A DNA stretch of 64,000 bases from Trematomus loennbergii (GCA_012861695.1 JAAOOA010000016.1:21102202-21166201), one strand, 5' to 3'; positions 20,099 through 33,608 are shown, numbered from the stretch's first letter. Numbers and translations are program-made. The notes: generated from the letters alone by a model not told the origin.

Positions 20099-23000
20099 TC
20101 ACTTTTTTGATTTCTTTCCTTTTTGGGGCTCACTTTTTTTGGAGTATTTTGTTTCAAGGTCAGACAGGAAACTGTTGAAATTCTGCTCTCTGGACTTCTG
20201 TTTTTGCTGCAAAGAAATAATGAAAAGATGGTTTTTTAAAAGAAAGAAAAACAACCCGCAAAAAACAATTTCATACATGTGCTTATGCAAATATTACCTG
20301 AAGCATCATCACAAGACTGTCATCCTCATCGCCGAGGCCCATCTCTTTCTGCATTTCTTCTGCTTCCTGTCGCTCCTTATTAGCCTGGAAGGTCAATTGC
20401 AATAAACTGAGTTAACGTCATAAGTGGAAAAGTGGAAATGTGGTAGCATCTTCCCGTTTGCAACACTAGCTAAACAAATCTAGAAAAAAAATGTTTTTAC
20501 ATTGCAATTAGCTGACGCTTTTATCCAAAGCGACTTACGATAAGTGCATTCGACCAAGAAGATACAAACTTGAAGAAGACAGAATCATATAAGTACATCA
20601 GGTTTCATAGAGCCAAAACATTTCAAGTGCTACTCAACTGGCTTTAGATAAGCCAGTCCTTTATTAGTATATAAGTGCTTTGTTAGTCATTTTATTGCTC
20701 GAAGTGGAGTCGAAAGAGATGAGTTTGTAGTCTGCGCCGGAAGATGTGTAGACATTAATAGAATATGAGCTGTGAGGATTAAGTGGCTCTACCGCCAACA
20801 CATTTCTCACCCTCTTCCTACGAGCCTTCTTCTTCTTATCACTCTCCTTCGTGAATGCTGGAAATGATTGGACTTCTTCGCTATCGATGGCCGCCTGGAT
20901 GATGCCGCAGAGCCGGGGCTCATCCTCCTGAGAGCAGCACATGGCCGAGGCTGTGATGACGTCCATGTTTCCCTGGTGCTGCACATACAGCTGGATCACA
21001 TCCTTCCGCTCCTCATCAGAGCCCTTGTACTTATTCTCAAACTCGAGGATGTCCTGTACTGTAATCTAGGAGATGGAGAGAAACAACACATAAGAAAGGT
21101 TGCTTCACAAGGCAATACATTTATATTATGTGCAAAGCTGCTAGAAATAAACTAGCAGAACATATTAGGTGTGCAATATTCCACCATTATCCCTGGGTAC
21201 AATGACGTAGGTTTTTAATTTGTTGTTCCATGGAAGGTGCAGTGACACATCCCCATCTTCTGTTTATCAACTAAAATAAAACTCCTGAAATAGACGTGAC
21301 TCACTCCAGATCTCACTTCACATGTATAACACAAAGCAATGCGTGTGACTCATTAAGTCACTTTAATACCAATAAAGAAAACACCTGCTGTGATGCCGTA
21401 CCTTGGGGAAGAGCAGTCTCCAGTAATCTTCCCAGCAGCGGTCTTGACTCAGGGCGTCAGACTCTTCATCGACCACCCCCTGCTCATCGTAAACAGATCT
21501 CTGCTCCGTATCGCTCAGCACAGCGTACAGCTTCCCCAACACCTGCAGTCAGATGAGCCTTGATCATACACCCAACACTGTACTATTATCATAACCCTAT
21601 AGATTTTACAAGTAATATAAAATAGGATGGGGAGGTTGAAGTGAACTATTGATATTATCAGCTTTAAAAAGCCATATCTATATTAGGTTTAGTATATATG
21701 ACAATACAGGAAGGCAAAGTTAAAGGGGACCTATAATGCAAAATGCACTTTTTCATGTCTTTTATACATAAACATGTGTCCCCTCTGTGGAAAGAGATTC
21801 TGAAAGTTTCAGGAAAAAAGATCTCTCTTTTTGTCCTGATCCATTTATATAAAAACCTGTCTGAAAATGAGCTGATCAGATTTTGGCCACTTTATGATGT
21901 CATAACGATGTTTTGGCTTGTGTAACCATTAGCCAATCACCAACCAAGGTAAATCAGCTGTGTGGGAACATTTCGGGTTCCCTGTGGACTACAATAACGA
22001 TGGAGTGCGAGTGCAGGATCGGACGAGGACGGTGTGTCGACGTTGTTCGACAGCAGTGCGGTATGCTAATAGTAACACACGCCAAACATGCTGAATCATA
22101 TCAGAAGGCATCACCCAGATTTGCCAATCACGGAGCCTGGCAAAAGACAACAGCAGTTCAACAGCTTATCCCCGCTGTTTTTAAGAAGCCAATAGACATG
22201 AAAGCTGAGAGACCAAAAGAAATAACGGAAGCTATTGGCATATGTTTTTCAACGGCTATGCTGCGCCCTTATGCAATAGTAGAGGACCCCGGCTTTTATT
22301 GATTGTGATTGAAACACTTTCTTATTATTTATTTTGTAATATTTTCAAGACATTCTTTTTAGTTTTACAGCTTATTGAACCTTTTTGTTTGACATCAGCC
22401 ATTATAGAAAATACGGCCATCTGAGTGTGTGTGGTACTGTTTGTGGTTTGTTTTTAACTGTGTAATAAAGTTAATTATTCAATATGTTAAAGTTCCTTAT
22501 TTTTTTAACTGAAACTTGCACTACTGTTCAAAATAAATAAAAAACAAACCTGGAATTATTCATTTGGGACTTTTTTTTGCTTTTTCTTGTTGTACCGAAC
22601 CCGTACTGAACCGTGACCCCCAAACCGAAGTACGTACCGAACCCTGAATTCTGTGAACTGTTACACCCCTAGTGTGAACGCAAAATCCAGGAACTATCGG
22701 AACTAAAAGGGAAAAGTACGGGGAAAAGTACTCCGGTGTGAAAGCGCCTATTGTGTTATTTTTAACCAAATATCTCTCAGAGGGGCGTGGGGAGTGGCTC
22801 CTTATTTTCATCTAAAGTAACAGACAGAATCAGCACTTTGGAAACAGGGCTGAAACAGAAGCTGCAATGATCTGTTTGGTGTTTGCAGCCAAACACTTCA
22901 GAGACATGTTTTGTATATATCGGAGACCTATTATATATTGATGAAAAACAGTATAAAGATTTAGCTGTATCTGTAATACAGTGGAAGCCATTTCTTTAAT

Positions 23001-23965
23001 TTCTATGGTTGTATGTTTAGCCATTGTGGCCCTTTGTCCTAGAACAGTTGCTGGAATTTATTTTTAAAGAAACCATAACTTTTTACTCTTGCCTTAATAA
23101 TCATTAATTGGTTGGGTATCTTTTTTTCTATCCAAGTGACTTTAATTTTACAATTTGTATTCTTGCTTAATTATTTATACCATTTTTTGCCAGTGATATT
23201 AAAAATGTATTTAATGAGACAGGAAATTCTAACTGGATTAAAAAGGTATTATGATCTGTCAGATATTTGAACAAATTTACTTTTTCTTTTTCATGCATAC
23301 AGCTTTTAAACTGCGTTTTGAAAAAGTTATACACACTTTACAGTATAATATAGCAAGATTGTGATGTAAAATTACATGTAGTATTTGATCCAATTCGCTA
23401 TCCAGTAATGTAACTATTGTTGAAATCAGATTTAGGACCATTGTGGTGTTTTTACCGAAGAGTAAACAGCTGGAAAACCGGAAGGTCCTTCATAATATAC
23501 AGGCATACATGACTAGTCTATTTTGCACCTAGCTACAAGTAAACCAAAGCTCTTACAAAAACGCACTTAATCAATGTATCAGTCGGAATACGATCTCCAA
23601 AACCTCCATGCTTCTCTACAAATAGCACAAACGCATGACTAAGTCTATATATTATAATCGGCATCAAGCTAGTTATTGTGCATAAAGGGAGTTAGTAATT
23701 GAAGCTAAAGTAAGTTAAATTAGCTGTTAGCTCGCTAGTGACGCTAACATGTGTTCATTGTGTCTGACAGCCAACATCCAGGAGAGTTAACCTGAAATTT
23801 CTCCGTGGCCAGCGGGTCTTCAGGAGCCCGGTCCGGGTGGACTTTCAGCGACACTTTGTAGTAGCTCCTGCGAATCTCCTTCTCGTTTGCCTCCTTGTTG
23901 ATGCCCAGCACCTCGTATAGGTTGGAGGACTTGAACAGCTCCTCGCACCGCTCGAGCAAACCCAT
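20099..23965 (-). CDS. dnajc9: DnaJ heat shock protein family member C9 (DNAJC9), 5 coding exons
   Basis: DNAJC9 is a J-domain co-chaperone and histone H3-H4 chaperone that recruits HSP70 to histones in the nucleus. Exons on the minus strand: 23792-23965, 21402-21542, 20811-21065, 20298-20384, 20099-20206. All junctions are phase 0 and the frame is intact, giving 254 aa (human 260). The J domain occupies about residues 9-80 ([20 protein letters not shown], the HPD motif in [10 protein letters not shown], then [11 protein letters not shown]). [18 protein letters not shown] and the Lys-rich C-terminus match the histone-binding part. The start is the ATG at 23965, giving [11 protein letters not shown] as in the family. 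Exon 1 ends in a less common GTTAAC donor. Intron 1 (2.2 kb) holds transposon remnants. An E2F-type site upstream fits S-phase expression. Confidence 0.95.
20500..20690. repeat. Teleost interspersed repeat in dnajc9 intron 3
   Basis: TTAGCTGACGCTTTTATCCA followed by AAGCGACTTACGATAAGTGC is one of the commonest dispersed sequences in fish genomes. It lies between the exons at 20298 and 20811 and has no coding role. Confidence 0.6.
21720..22672 (+). mobile_element. hAT transposon remnant in dnajc9 intron 1
   Basis: An open frame at 21913-22302 ends in [20 protein letters not shown] then VEDPGFY. This resembles the segment just after the BED finger in hAT/ZBED transposases (TAM..Y..VE..GF). The region ends with the typical hAT 3' end around 22600-22672: ACCGTGACCCC, ACGTACCGAACC and finally TTACACCCCTAG. 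The catalytic part is missing, so it cannot transpose itself. The left boundary is uncertain; AAAGGGGACCTATAATGCAA at about 21723 may be a different repeat. Confidence 0.65.
22673..22760. repeat. Second repeat fragment abutting the hAT end
   Basis: TGTGAACGCAAAATCCAGGA through AAAAGTACTCCGGTGTGAAA is a fish repeat type I have seen associated with DNA transposons. It follows the hAT end directly, suggesting nested insertions. Confidence 0.35.
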
Positions 23966-24112
23966 CCTGACAGCTTGGTCTGAGAACGTTAATCCGGTAA
24001 AGTATATACTCTAAAGGGTCTCTACGATGTTTTACAGTTTATTTCTGTGTTTAACTACTCATAAGTTAAACGAGTCGTATTCTCTTCTGCCTTCCCTTTG
24101 TTTGCATATCAA

Positions 24113-24120
24113 TTTGGCGC
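24113..24120 (+). promoter_or_regulatory. E2F-type site upstream of dnajc9
   Basis: TTTGGCGC matches the E2F consensus TTTSGCGC exactly and lies about 150 bp upstream of the dnajc9 start codon. A GTTTGCAT octamer-like sequence precedes it (about 24100) and a reversed CCAAT (ATTGG) lies near 24187. This fits replication-phase expression of a histone chaperone; binding is inferred. Confidence 0.45.
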
Positions 24121-24562
24121 GCTGGCCTGTCACATTCAGCCGTACGCACAGCGACGTGCTTACGTAACGACCACAGACGGCCTCTCATTGGTTCCCATGA
24201 TCAGACTCGTCAGACTAATGTAACGAGGATTCATTATCACAGATTTTCCTTCAAATATGACAGAAAAACGAATTATTACTTTACAACAGATAAAGGTGGG
24301 CTTCTGGAAAAAATTATTTACCTTCGTGAAGATAGTATTTATTTGTATAAATATATAGATATACAAATTAATATGATCTGCCATTTATCAGATGTCAGTT
24401 TAACAAAACCTGACATGAATACAGGCCTCTAGAGTAGACACTACAACATCAATATTGATTATTAATTAATTAAATTAAATTGAATATATATTTACACTAT
24501 CATGACTATTTACTGACATACTGACTTTATGTACTTGAAGTATCAATAATTCTACATTATTG

Positions 24563-24620
24563 TATTATTATTATTATTATTATATTATTATTATTATATT
24601 ATTATTATAATATTATTATA
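24563..24620. repeat. (TTA)n microsatellite
   Basis: Interrupted ATT/TTA trinucleotide repeat, intergenic. Confidence 0.85.
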
Positions 24621-25604
24621 AAGTGTGTGAATGTCCGAGGTAATATCTGATCCGTCTCATTCAGCCTATTTATTACTTGAAAGATGTTTCTTTAAGAAAG
24701 ATGATAACCTCGCAAGGCAGGCTAACTAGGGTTACCATGATGGAAACAATATTAAAGTGTCCCTTTCCTTCAACTTTTGAATTAAATGGCATATATTGGT
24801 AAGGCACTATGTTTCCCAGATCTATTACAGTAAGAGTGTAAGCTTTTAGAAATCAATTTGGTAAAATAATCTAATTTATAAATGAATTATACATTTATAA
24901 TAAGTCTTATTTGCATACATGCAGCACTCAGTCAAGGACATACAGATACCGTAGTATTTATTGGTGCGTTTGAAGCAGCACAAGAATACATCAAAGACAA
25001 TGAGGCAAGTCACTAAGTATTTTTCACTGCTTCATGCGAAAGCAGAACACAAGATACACACTGACTTTGAACTAAGCATCTGTAGATTGCACCCATCTGT
25101 GTTTATAAGCCTGTACAATATGCAGCACTGAAGATATACGCTGCAAACCGCCGTCTCAGATGTTATCCAATTACTGCCCCATCTGTTTCTGTTGCATATT
25201 TGGCACAGTCTCTGTTGTTGTTTTTGACTTTCTGTCATCAAAAAACTCATTTGTCCTTTGTACTCCGACACAAAATAAGCACTTGGACAACTGGCACATC
25301 ATAATCATGATAAACAATGAAAAACAAAATGACAAGAGCACAAGAGTTGTATTGTAAATGTTATGAACTTTTGCTGGTGTGCAGATCCTTCTCATATGTT
25401 TCCATCCACTTGCATTGATAGTGCAAGTGGAGTTTGAATAAAACCATTTCTCCTCCAGGGGGAATGTTTCCTTGTTATGGCTACAGTCTCTCCACAACAG
25501 TCCAATGGCTTTGTTCTCATGGTCAGTCTTTACAGCATGTCCATGGCCGATGCATTTTCCCCTAAAGTGGGACAGTCTTAAAATCTCCTGTAGGGGGCGG
25601 CAGC

Positions 25605-28600
25605 TCAGCACTCCTTTCTGGTCTTCAACATCTTGCTGGCATACTTGATAGGGATCCCCCAGCGTCTCATTAGATAGACATCAAACACATAGGCCATCCC
25701 TGGCTCCAGGCCCCCGATCACAGCAGTAGTGACGGCCCGCCGAGGATTCAGCTCCTGGAAATACTTGCAGAGAACCCTCTCGGTGTCAGAGCGGGACTCT
25801 GGTCCCAGACAGGGTGAAGTTAGAGCAGACGCTCCCCCTGCTTCTGCTCCATGCTCGCCCAGCTTCCTGCGGTACACACAGTACAAGCTTCTTTCCTCTG
25901 TGCCCATCCACGCTAGGGTGACGCTGTTGCAACCACGTAACCTGTTGAAGGACTTTATCTGCAAGGTGGAGGGTAGAGATGGGACCCCTCTCCGGTGGTA
26001 GGCTGAGGAGGTCTGCATTTTCACTGAAGCCATCAGACCTCCCAAAGCTGGGTCAGCAGCATCAGACATCCTGCTTGGGGTAGTTCCTTCTCTCTCCAAG
26101 TGGATGAGATAGGACGGACTTCCCTGGAGCCAAATGTGTGCTAAATCTCCCCCGACAGCCTGGGAGCTCAAAACCTGACCTTTACTTGACACAGTGACCT
26201 TGACTTTTTCACCTCCGCTGCAGCTCTGCAAAGTGAGGAGGCCACTCTGCTGAATGCCTCGTGGACGGAAAGTGAAGAACTGCTCGAAGTTGGAGCCTCT
26301 GTCGCTGAAGGTCACCCACCTCAGCTCTCCTTCTCTCAGAGTGACGATCGCAGCCCGAGCCTCCTCATGCGTTCGAGCAAATGTCCCCTTGTACGCCATG
26401 CTGGTCCCGTTCAGCCTGTCGATCACAAACACGTCAAAGTAATACTGCGTCTCCGGCAGGAGCTCAGAGACGGTGCAAACACTCTCTGTCCCCTGACACA
26501 CACACTGGAGATCAGAATACTCATCAGTGGGGGAAGACGCTGCACTCTGGGCTTCTGGGTAAGAGTCCCACTGCTGCCACCACCACTCTTTCAAAATGGG
26601 CCATGCTGTCACTCTCCTCCTCCGCTCCTTCTTTTCTTCTTTTTGGCCTTTTTCCCTATTTTCTCTCGTGCAGCACAAACACTGGGGTAGTTTTTCTGAG
26701 AGTTGGCGAGGACACAGTAATCGTAGCTTTTCTGTGACTGAGGGAGGCTGGTGATGGAGGCACTGGGCGCCCAGCTGAGGGTGACACTGGTCATGCCTAC
26801 ACCCAGAGTGTGACTCTGTGGTCAGCTGGGAGCAGGGGGAAGGCTCCGGAGGGCCCCAGGCCTTCATGGAGGTACACTGTAGCTCTGGTGTTCTGCTGTT
26901 TGGAGCGCAGCCTCAGGATGTAGATGGTGGCATGGGATTTGGAAGGACCCTTGTAGGTGTCAACTGCACTGCCTGTGAAGCTGTACATTTTCTCCTCACT
27001 CCCCGGACCTTGCCACCACACCTCGGGCGTACTCTTTTTGCTGCTCCCTGTGAGGAAATACAATAAAAAGCAAAATCCATTGTTACTTCACTTGGATGTT
27101 TGTGTATGTATTACTCAGTTCAGAATTAAGTTGATGCATTGCTATTAAGTGAGCAGCAATTGTAATGTACACACACATACCTGACTACAGAAACTCTCTC
27201 TCTTCTCTGTATGGTCAATGTCATCACGACATTAGATTGAAATGTTTTGTGGATTTCTCTACAATTCTTATTTATTGCAAGGCACAATGCACCATAAGTA
27301 AGTGAAAAGTGCATACCCATCAGTTTTGTCATGTTTCATTAGAATTAGGGGCCACAATAATGTGGTTATGTGTAGGAGAAAGATCATGGTGATATTTAAT
27401 GTGCTTTTGTCATTTGAATAAGGTGCTCAGCAGTAGCACAGTTTACAAACTGTACATATATGTAGGAGTACACACTGTTTTTCACTTTAACAAAGGATTC
27501 TGGGGGTTGCAGCAAAGCACACGCACTGCAAATTGAATGGAACAAGAACAACAGAACAACTCATCGATGAACCAAAACAAATAATGACACAATGTCAATT
27601 GCCTCTTCACAGTCACTCTTCACTATAGTGTACGACGCAACTGGCAAAAAAACTGGCCACAAAAACCCGCCACCACTTGTCTTCACTGTTCATCACTTCT
27701 CAAATGAGACCAAATGTTACAGAATCAAAGTGAATAATTCAGGCTGGCATGGGGACCCACAAGCTCAGGAACTGAATGATTCATGTGATTTTATAACTTC
27801 ATTATTTTACCATGTAGAGAAGCTTGTTTAGTTAGCCAGGAGAAACACCCACAGAACACTCTGAGGCACATTTTCTTTTCCAGAAATCTTTTTGAGGTCA
27901 GAAATACTATTACTTTGATTTACTTGATGCACTTATTGCCATGACTTAACTTTTAAGCCATTTTGTAATTTGAGCTTCTTGGTTTATTTGATAGGTTTGG
28001 ACAATATACTGCAGACTAAGAGCTACGTTTTTTCTTTACAGTTTATTCAACATTGGGATCAGGAGTAGGCGATGCTTTTTGGTTGATGTGAGTGTTTTAG
28101 AGAGATTTTCAAATCCAAAGCCTCATATAAAATGTATGGGAGTGTGACAACCATGTGATTACACTCACTCTCTCTTTCCATATAAGAGATAGTGTGGCAT
28201 TTAGAAGAATATATACATTCAACTTGGGTGCAATGCTGTTAAGATGTAGAAAATGATATTATCTACCTGAGAGTTTGTGACAGTGACAATTGGAGGCAGT
28301 CACATTTTCAAAATACAAATGCCTCATCAGTGATTTAAAGCTGTTAAACAAGCAATGCAAAGACTTTACACTATGCCATGTGATGTTCCAAAAGTAAACT
28401 ATTTTCTACAAACTCGCATTAAGCAAGATTAGAGTATTTGCCCTCTACTAAATCCCCATCTGTTTGATAGTACAGATAATATCTAATTGATGGTCTTGTC
28501 TAAGCCGGATGCAGGGTAACGTGTCTGAAGGCGCAGGTAGGGGTCTTACTGCTCACTCACACTCCAGGCTCTTGAGGGGTTTGTCCTTCAGGGTCCGTGC

Positions 28601-30804
28601 TGAAAGGCTCCATTCGATGGGAGGTCACAGGGACTGACAGTCACCGACATCCCCGGAGCCTTCTTCTTCAGCGTGAAGTATAGCCTGTGGAGAAACACCA
28701 CAAATCACAGGAAGAAGATGTTTGATTCATCACCGCGAATGTCAAAAAGATAACATCGTGTTTCCATTCAGCTGCGAGGTGATGGATGTAGAAGAAAATA
28801 TATCTTTCAGTGCCGATTGTGCCGCCTTCCTTCGGTTCAATGGATGATTTGCAGATACAATGGGCTGGTTAAAATGTTCTTTTTTACAGAAAGCGTAACA
28901 TTTTTCAACGTGACTGATGTTCCCAGTCTTTCTATTTGCCTACATGCTGATCAGTCATTTGATAGCAGATCAGGAGAGGTGACCTGGGATCAGTTGATAA
29001 GGCTGCATTGACAGTTTCAGATGAATATCTTCCGTGTGCTGTAACTATCTGGGATCGTGCTTAGCATAGAAACTATTACATCCCTTATTGTGATCAGATG
29101 TTTTAGGGACAGTGTTTGTGCATGCTGCATTACAGATTTGCATCTCAGATGGCAGTTTGAGGACATTTACCAGTCTCACTCTGGTGGTTTGGTATTATTT
29201 TAAAACAAACAATCCCTGTTGGAAACTCATGAACCAATTTTCAACTATTCACCTCCACAATGACGTTGAATGAAAGTAATCTGTCTCATTTAAAACCATG
29301 TAATTTCTTCCCAGCTAGTTAAGCAACTGCGGTTATTTGTCAATAAATATTTGTTTTCCCTCCTTACAAACATCATTATTCATGTTTCTGTGCAGATGGC
29401 GGTTGTTTCCAAACAGATGTGCGACACTTTCATTCTCAAGGGCGGTCTGTGGATTATTTAATAGAGTGATTAATTTCAGAATCGTGTTTTCTCTCCATTG
29501 TTTGCCGTGTGGTTCTGCATGACTGCACCGGTGGACAGACTGCAGCACACAGGGAGATGCATTTCTCAATTTCAGCTCCCAGTTTCAGAAAGCAAGCACT
29601 GGCACTGGTGTGTAGGGATCAGGCCAAATGGGCTCGACTTCCTCTCGCTTTCGCTACAGTGGTGCTGGAAACAGCCAGTGTCTCTAAAAGGTGGTCGGAG
29701 GATGGCTGGTGACTTGTTATTGAAGTGGAAACACGGGCGAATCTGATGAGCAGGCCTCAAGATTTATTCATGAGCTTTCCATTGGCGAAATTTTCACTTT
29801 TTTTTGTTTTGTTATTGAGTTATTTAGTGCGGTGTTGGGTTTCAAAAACATTTACTGACTTTACTTTTTATGCATTTTTCAATTACAGCCAGAGAAGGAA
29901 AGAACACTTATTCAAGTGCTGTACTTACATTTTGATGTGCCAATGAATAGGGTATTTCCATTTTCTGCTGACTTCTACTTTTACTCCAACACATTACAGA
30001 TGGGAATATTCAACTTTTACTTTGTATTTAGTATGTTTAGTCACTAGATATTTTATGGTTTTGATAAATAATCCAAAAGATAATAAATGATGATTTATTA
30101 TTATGGAATAAGATGAGAAAGGACTTTATTGATCCAGGGGAAATTCACAAGCTAGTAGTATATCAGTAACAAAGTTACATCTAAACCTACCATTACCAGA
30201 TGCAGCATTAAGTATATCTAGTATAATTACATGTATTAATTGGAGTTGATTTGCTAATATTTTTGTGCATGTTCTCAATAGAAAAGGGTAATTGAATAGT
30301 GTGTAAATGCAATAAGATTTAGTTACTTTGGTAATGCTACTTAGGTAGTACTTATTCTAATAAGAGAAACCACAAGATTTAAAAGAAAAATGTGTATATA
30401 TTCTTTTTAATTAGCTGAGATACTTAAATCTATTTCCATCCCCTCTGCCTTCAGAAGTTGTAACCGTAAAAAGTCCAGACTTACTTGAGCAGACAATTAA
30501 TTGATTACTGGAAAGTTAATCTACAGATTGATCATCATTGACAACTATTATTAGTTGTGGCCCTAATGGCAATCAACAACTAAACCACCTGATGGTATCC
30601 TTCATACATTTTCCCATGTTCCTACCTGCGGGTTCGTCCTTTGGGGAGAGTAAGAGATGTGATCTTTCCTTCTGGGAACCATGTAGTTGGGCGAAGTGGC
30701 ACCTCGTTCTCCGGTGCCAGGGAAGAATGCACCTGGGGCCACGAGGAGCCACAAAACAGTGCCAACGCTGCACCGAGACACCAAGACAAGGACCCGAGTG
30801 CCAT
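25605..30804 (-). CDS. ndnfl: NDNF-family secreted glycoprotein (neuron-derived neurotrophic factor-like), 3 coding exons
   Basis: NDNF proteins are secreted glycoproteins with an NDNF domain and fibronectin type III domains that act on neurons and vessels and dampen FGF signalling. Exons on the minus strand: 30626-30804, 28561-28684, 25605-27047. The product would be about 582 aa (human NDNF 568). Exon 1 gives a clear signal peptide (MALGSLSWCLGAALALFCG). Exon 2 has LYFTLKKKAPG then VTVSPCD. Exon 3 carries the FN3 parts: VTLSWAPSAS, PETQYYFDVFVID then YKGTFART, and a C-terminal part with VTLAWMGTEER, CLGPE, ERVLCKYF and KTRKEC. As given, the frame breaks at 28619-28621, about 26801-26811 and about 26627-26670; each is repaired by one base. 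Whether this is the ndnf orthologue or a fish paralogue cannot be decided here, so the symbol is provisional. Confidence 0.85.
30110..30180. repeat. Retroposon tail fragment in NDNF-like intron 1
   Basis: AGGACTTTATTGATCCAGGG and the following GAAATTCAC resemble a dispersed fish LINE/SINE tail. It is short and partial. Confidence 0.4.
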
Positions 30805-30927
30805 CGCTGCTTCTTCTGTCTGTCTCTTTCACTCGTTGACTTTCCTTCCGTCACCACGTCTTGGATATCTCCGGGGTTCTAAGAGCGCATGGTGGAAAGG
30901 TCAAGGACATCAATCAGAGCCCATCAG

Positions 30928-31082
<155 letters not shown>

Positions 31083-32688
31083 CAATGCACTTAAACACAC
31101 TCAGTGAAAGTTCTACTGTACCATTCACACAGAAACTAAAGAGCTGTGGCGGCTGATGATTCATTGATATGAAGAAACATCCGTTCCTATTCAGACAGAA
31201 TTATTCATGCCGTGGAATAGAGATTGCCATGCTATGTTTCTTTGGGATGTGTGTGTATAGCACAGCTTGACACTCACTGTAAGACATCGCAGTACTTTTC
31301 AAAGTGTGAAGTGGGTTTCTAATATCACTCTGAAGTCAGTGCCTTTACATCTACATTCCTATTTTTAGTCGGAGGGGGTTCAGATGAGTCTATTCTGCAA
31401 ATCATGGTTATTAGCAGCCATTTTATCAGGAGGACAGTGCTGATGTGGAGAGAAGTACACAAACAACACCTGGAGGTGCTCTGATGCAGTCAGACCCAAT
31501 CAGCATACATAAACGCAACGCCTGATAGCAGCGGGTATCAGATTATTCTGCCTGTCCTCTTCTCTTTCTCCTGTCTTTTGTGTGTATAGATTTGTATGTA
31601 GGTGTGTGGTTGTGATTTAGTGATAGTGGAAAGGATGATTACAGGTCTCAGTGTTGCTCTTGCTCCCCAGAGACAACACATGTGTTCAAAGTCACAGTCT
31701 TCACAACACACTCCCGCCTTCCTCTAACAAGGTGTATTATGTCAATGCTGTTTCCTATAGATCAGATGACAGTCACAGTGGAACCATGGAGGCGGCTACA
31801 GAAGGTACATCTAAGTCTTTCAGGCCCCGGGACACGCGGAGATCCAAACTCACAAACCGGCGCACAGCTACAAAGTCACACAGAGGCGCCTGCTCATTAC
31901 CCTTGCAAAGAAAGACGACCCATAAAGCTTTAACTGAGAGACATGCAGCGGGAGAGAGGCAGATTGAAATGGGAGGGAGGGTGGTGAGGAAGGGGAGGCT
32001 GAGGAAGAAAGGGCTGTGGAAATGGAGAGCAAGAAGAGGAGGATGTTGGATCCCGGAGTAATTAGAGGGAAGGAGACGGAGAGAGGAAAAGAGGAGAAAG
32101 TGCAAGTGGAAAAGAGGAGGTTGGAATCAGATGGGAAAGAAACATTATTGCCGTGCAACAAGGTTGCAATGAATTTGTTTCGGTGTTTTAGCCAGACACA
32201 TGAGGCTGATTGGTGTTTACTTTAGCCCCCATATCGAATGGGTTCTAATGTGTCACACATTACCAGCCGGCTGCACAACCTCACACTCCCCCTCAATCAG
32301 TCTCCATCAAAATGAAGACACAGTAAAGCTTGGCGGGCTTGTTTCTTCAAAACGCAGCCGCTGATCAAATATGCATACAGCAGCTCCTCAGCAAATTATG
32401 GCCAATTGAATTTTCATAAGGCAAAAAGGCTGGGTCTTACAGAGAGAGAGAGCTTAGTGGACTTAACCACCGCCCTCTATAAATAAATACACACTCCCCT
32501 TTAAACACAGGAGCTCATGACTTTGATGGTCCCGCTCACTCTCTGCTCTTTTTTCTTCTTCTTTTCAAGGGTTTCCTCTTTCCATTATGTTTATCCCAGA
32601 CTGTCAAGTGACTGCATTTATTCTGGATAGTGTTTGGGTAAAACCCAAACAGGATTTATTAAGGATATTCCAACCCTGCTCTGTTTGT

Positions 32689-32693
<5 letters not shown>

Positions 32694-32722
<29 letters not shown>
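32694..32722. repeat. (CT)n microsatellite
   Basis: About 14 CT units, intergenic. Confidence 0.9.
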
Positions 32723-32725
<3 letters not shown>

Positions 32726-33577
32726 CTTCTTTTTCTGCCTACTTTTCACTTCATCTGGCCCCTCATTTAGAAGTTGATGCAGGCTCAGTTTCAGAGGGAC
32801 AGGTTGAGTGCTGTGTGCTATGTGTCCGCACATTGTACTCACTATCTTCTATCTCCCTGAGCTCTGGCAGGACCATCTGCCTTCTGTTATCTGTGGGCAG
32901 GGACAGATTAAATGGCATGGGGTGGTCCCTGCAGGATCCGTTGTCCCCCCCCCAAACTACTACGGGCAAAAAAACTGGCCTCTGGTCCATGATGGGGGTT
33001 GACGAGATGACAACGGGGAAAAATGCAATGACCATGGAACTTGATAGGATTTTACGGCAGATTTTCTACCTCGCTGCATGAATATATGAACCCTTTCCCC
33101 GTTTTCCTTACTTTCATTGTCCCTCTGTGCATCTCTCATGCACTTTCCTACAGTATCATGCTTTTTTTTGTATGCGTACTTTGTGTCTGCTCTTTCTCTT
33201 TTTTAACACTGCCTCACTCCACAGACATACTTTTCTTTCCAATGACGTTATGGGTAGTCAGAGAGACAGAAAACAGACAGGGACAGCAATAAAACAAACA
33301 GATGAGCACTGCGTTCAAACATCAAAAAAAAACGATCCTGCAACTAATGAAAAGTGCCCAGCTTTAAAGAAAAACCCTCCAGAGACCTTACAAAGAACTG
33401 ATCCAAAGGAACAAGTTGCTGCCTTACACATCCTGTTGAAATATGACACACTCACTCACACATGCTCTGCAAGGACAACAACATACAAGCATGCATCACC
33501 CTTACCTTCTCTCAGTGCACGATATCCTCTCCTGCGCAGGGAGTGAGGGATGGGATCAAATGAGAGAGGGAGTGAGG

Positions 33578-33608
33578 ATGGAGGAGGAGGAGGAGGAGGA
33601 GGAGGAGA
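33578..33608. repeat. (GGA)n microsatellite
   Basis: About ten GGA units, intergenic, inside a purine-rich patch. Confidence 0.9.

Larger units (their letters stand above)
23966..25604. other. Gap between the dnajc9 start and the NDNF-like gene 3' end
   Basis: This holds the dnajc9 promoter on its left and the 3' UTR of the NDNF-like gene on its right. A reverse AATAAA at 24957-24962 is a possible poly(A) signal for the latter. A TTA-rich microsatellite sits at 24563-24620. No gene is visible. Confidence 0.6.

Noticed and set aside
31651..32161. Overlapping open frames of 83-136 codons on both strands
   Set aside because: Composition is purine/pyrimidine-biased, no family motif is seen, and no splice context supports them.
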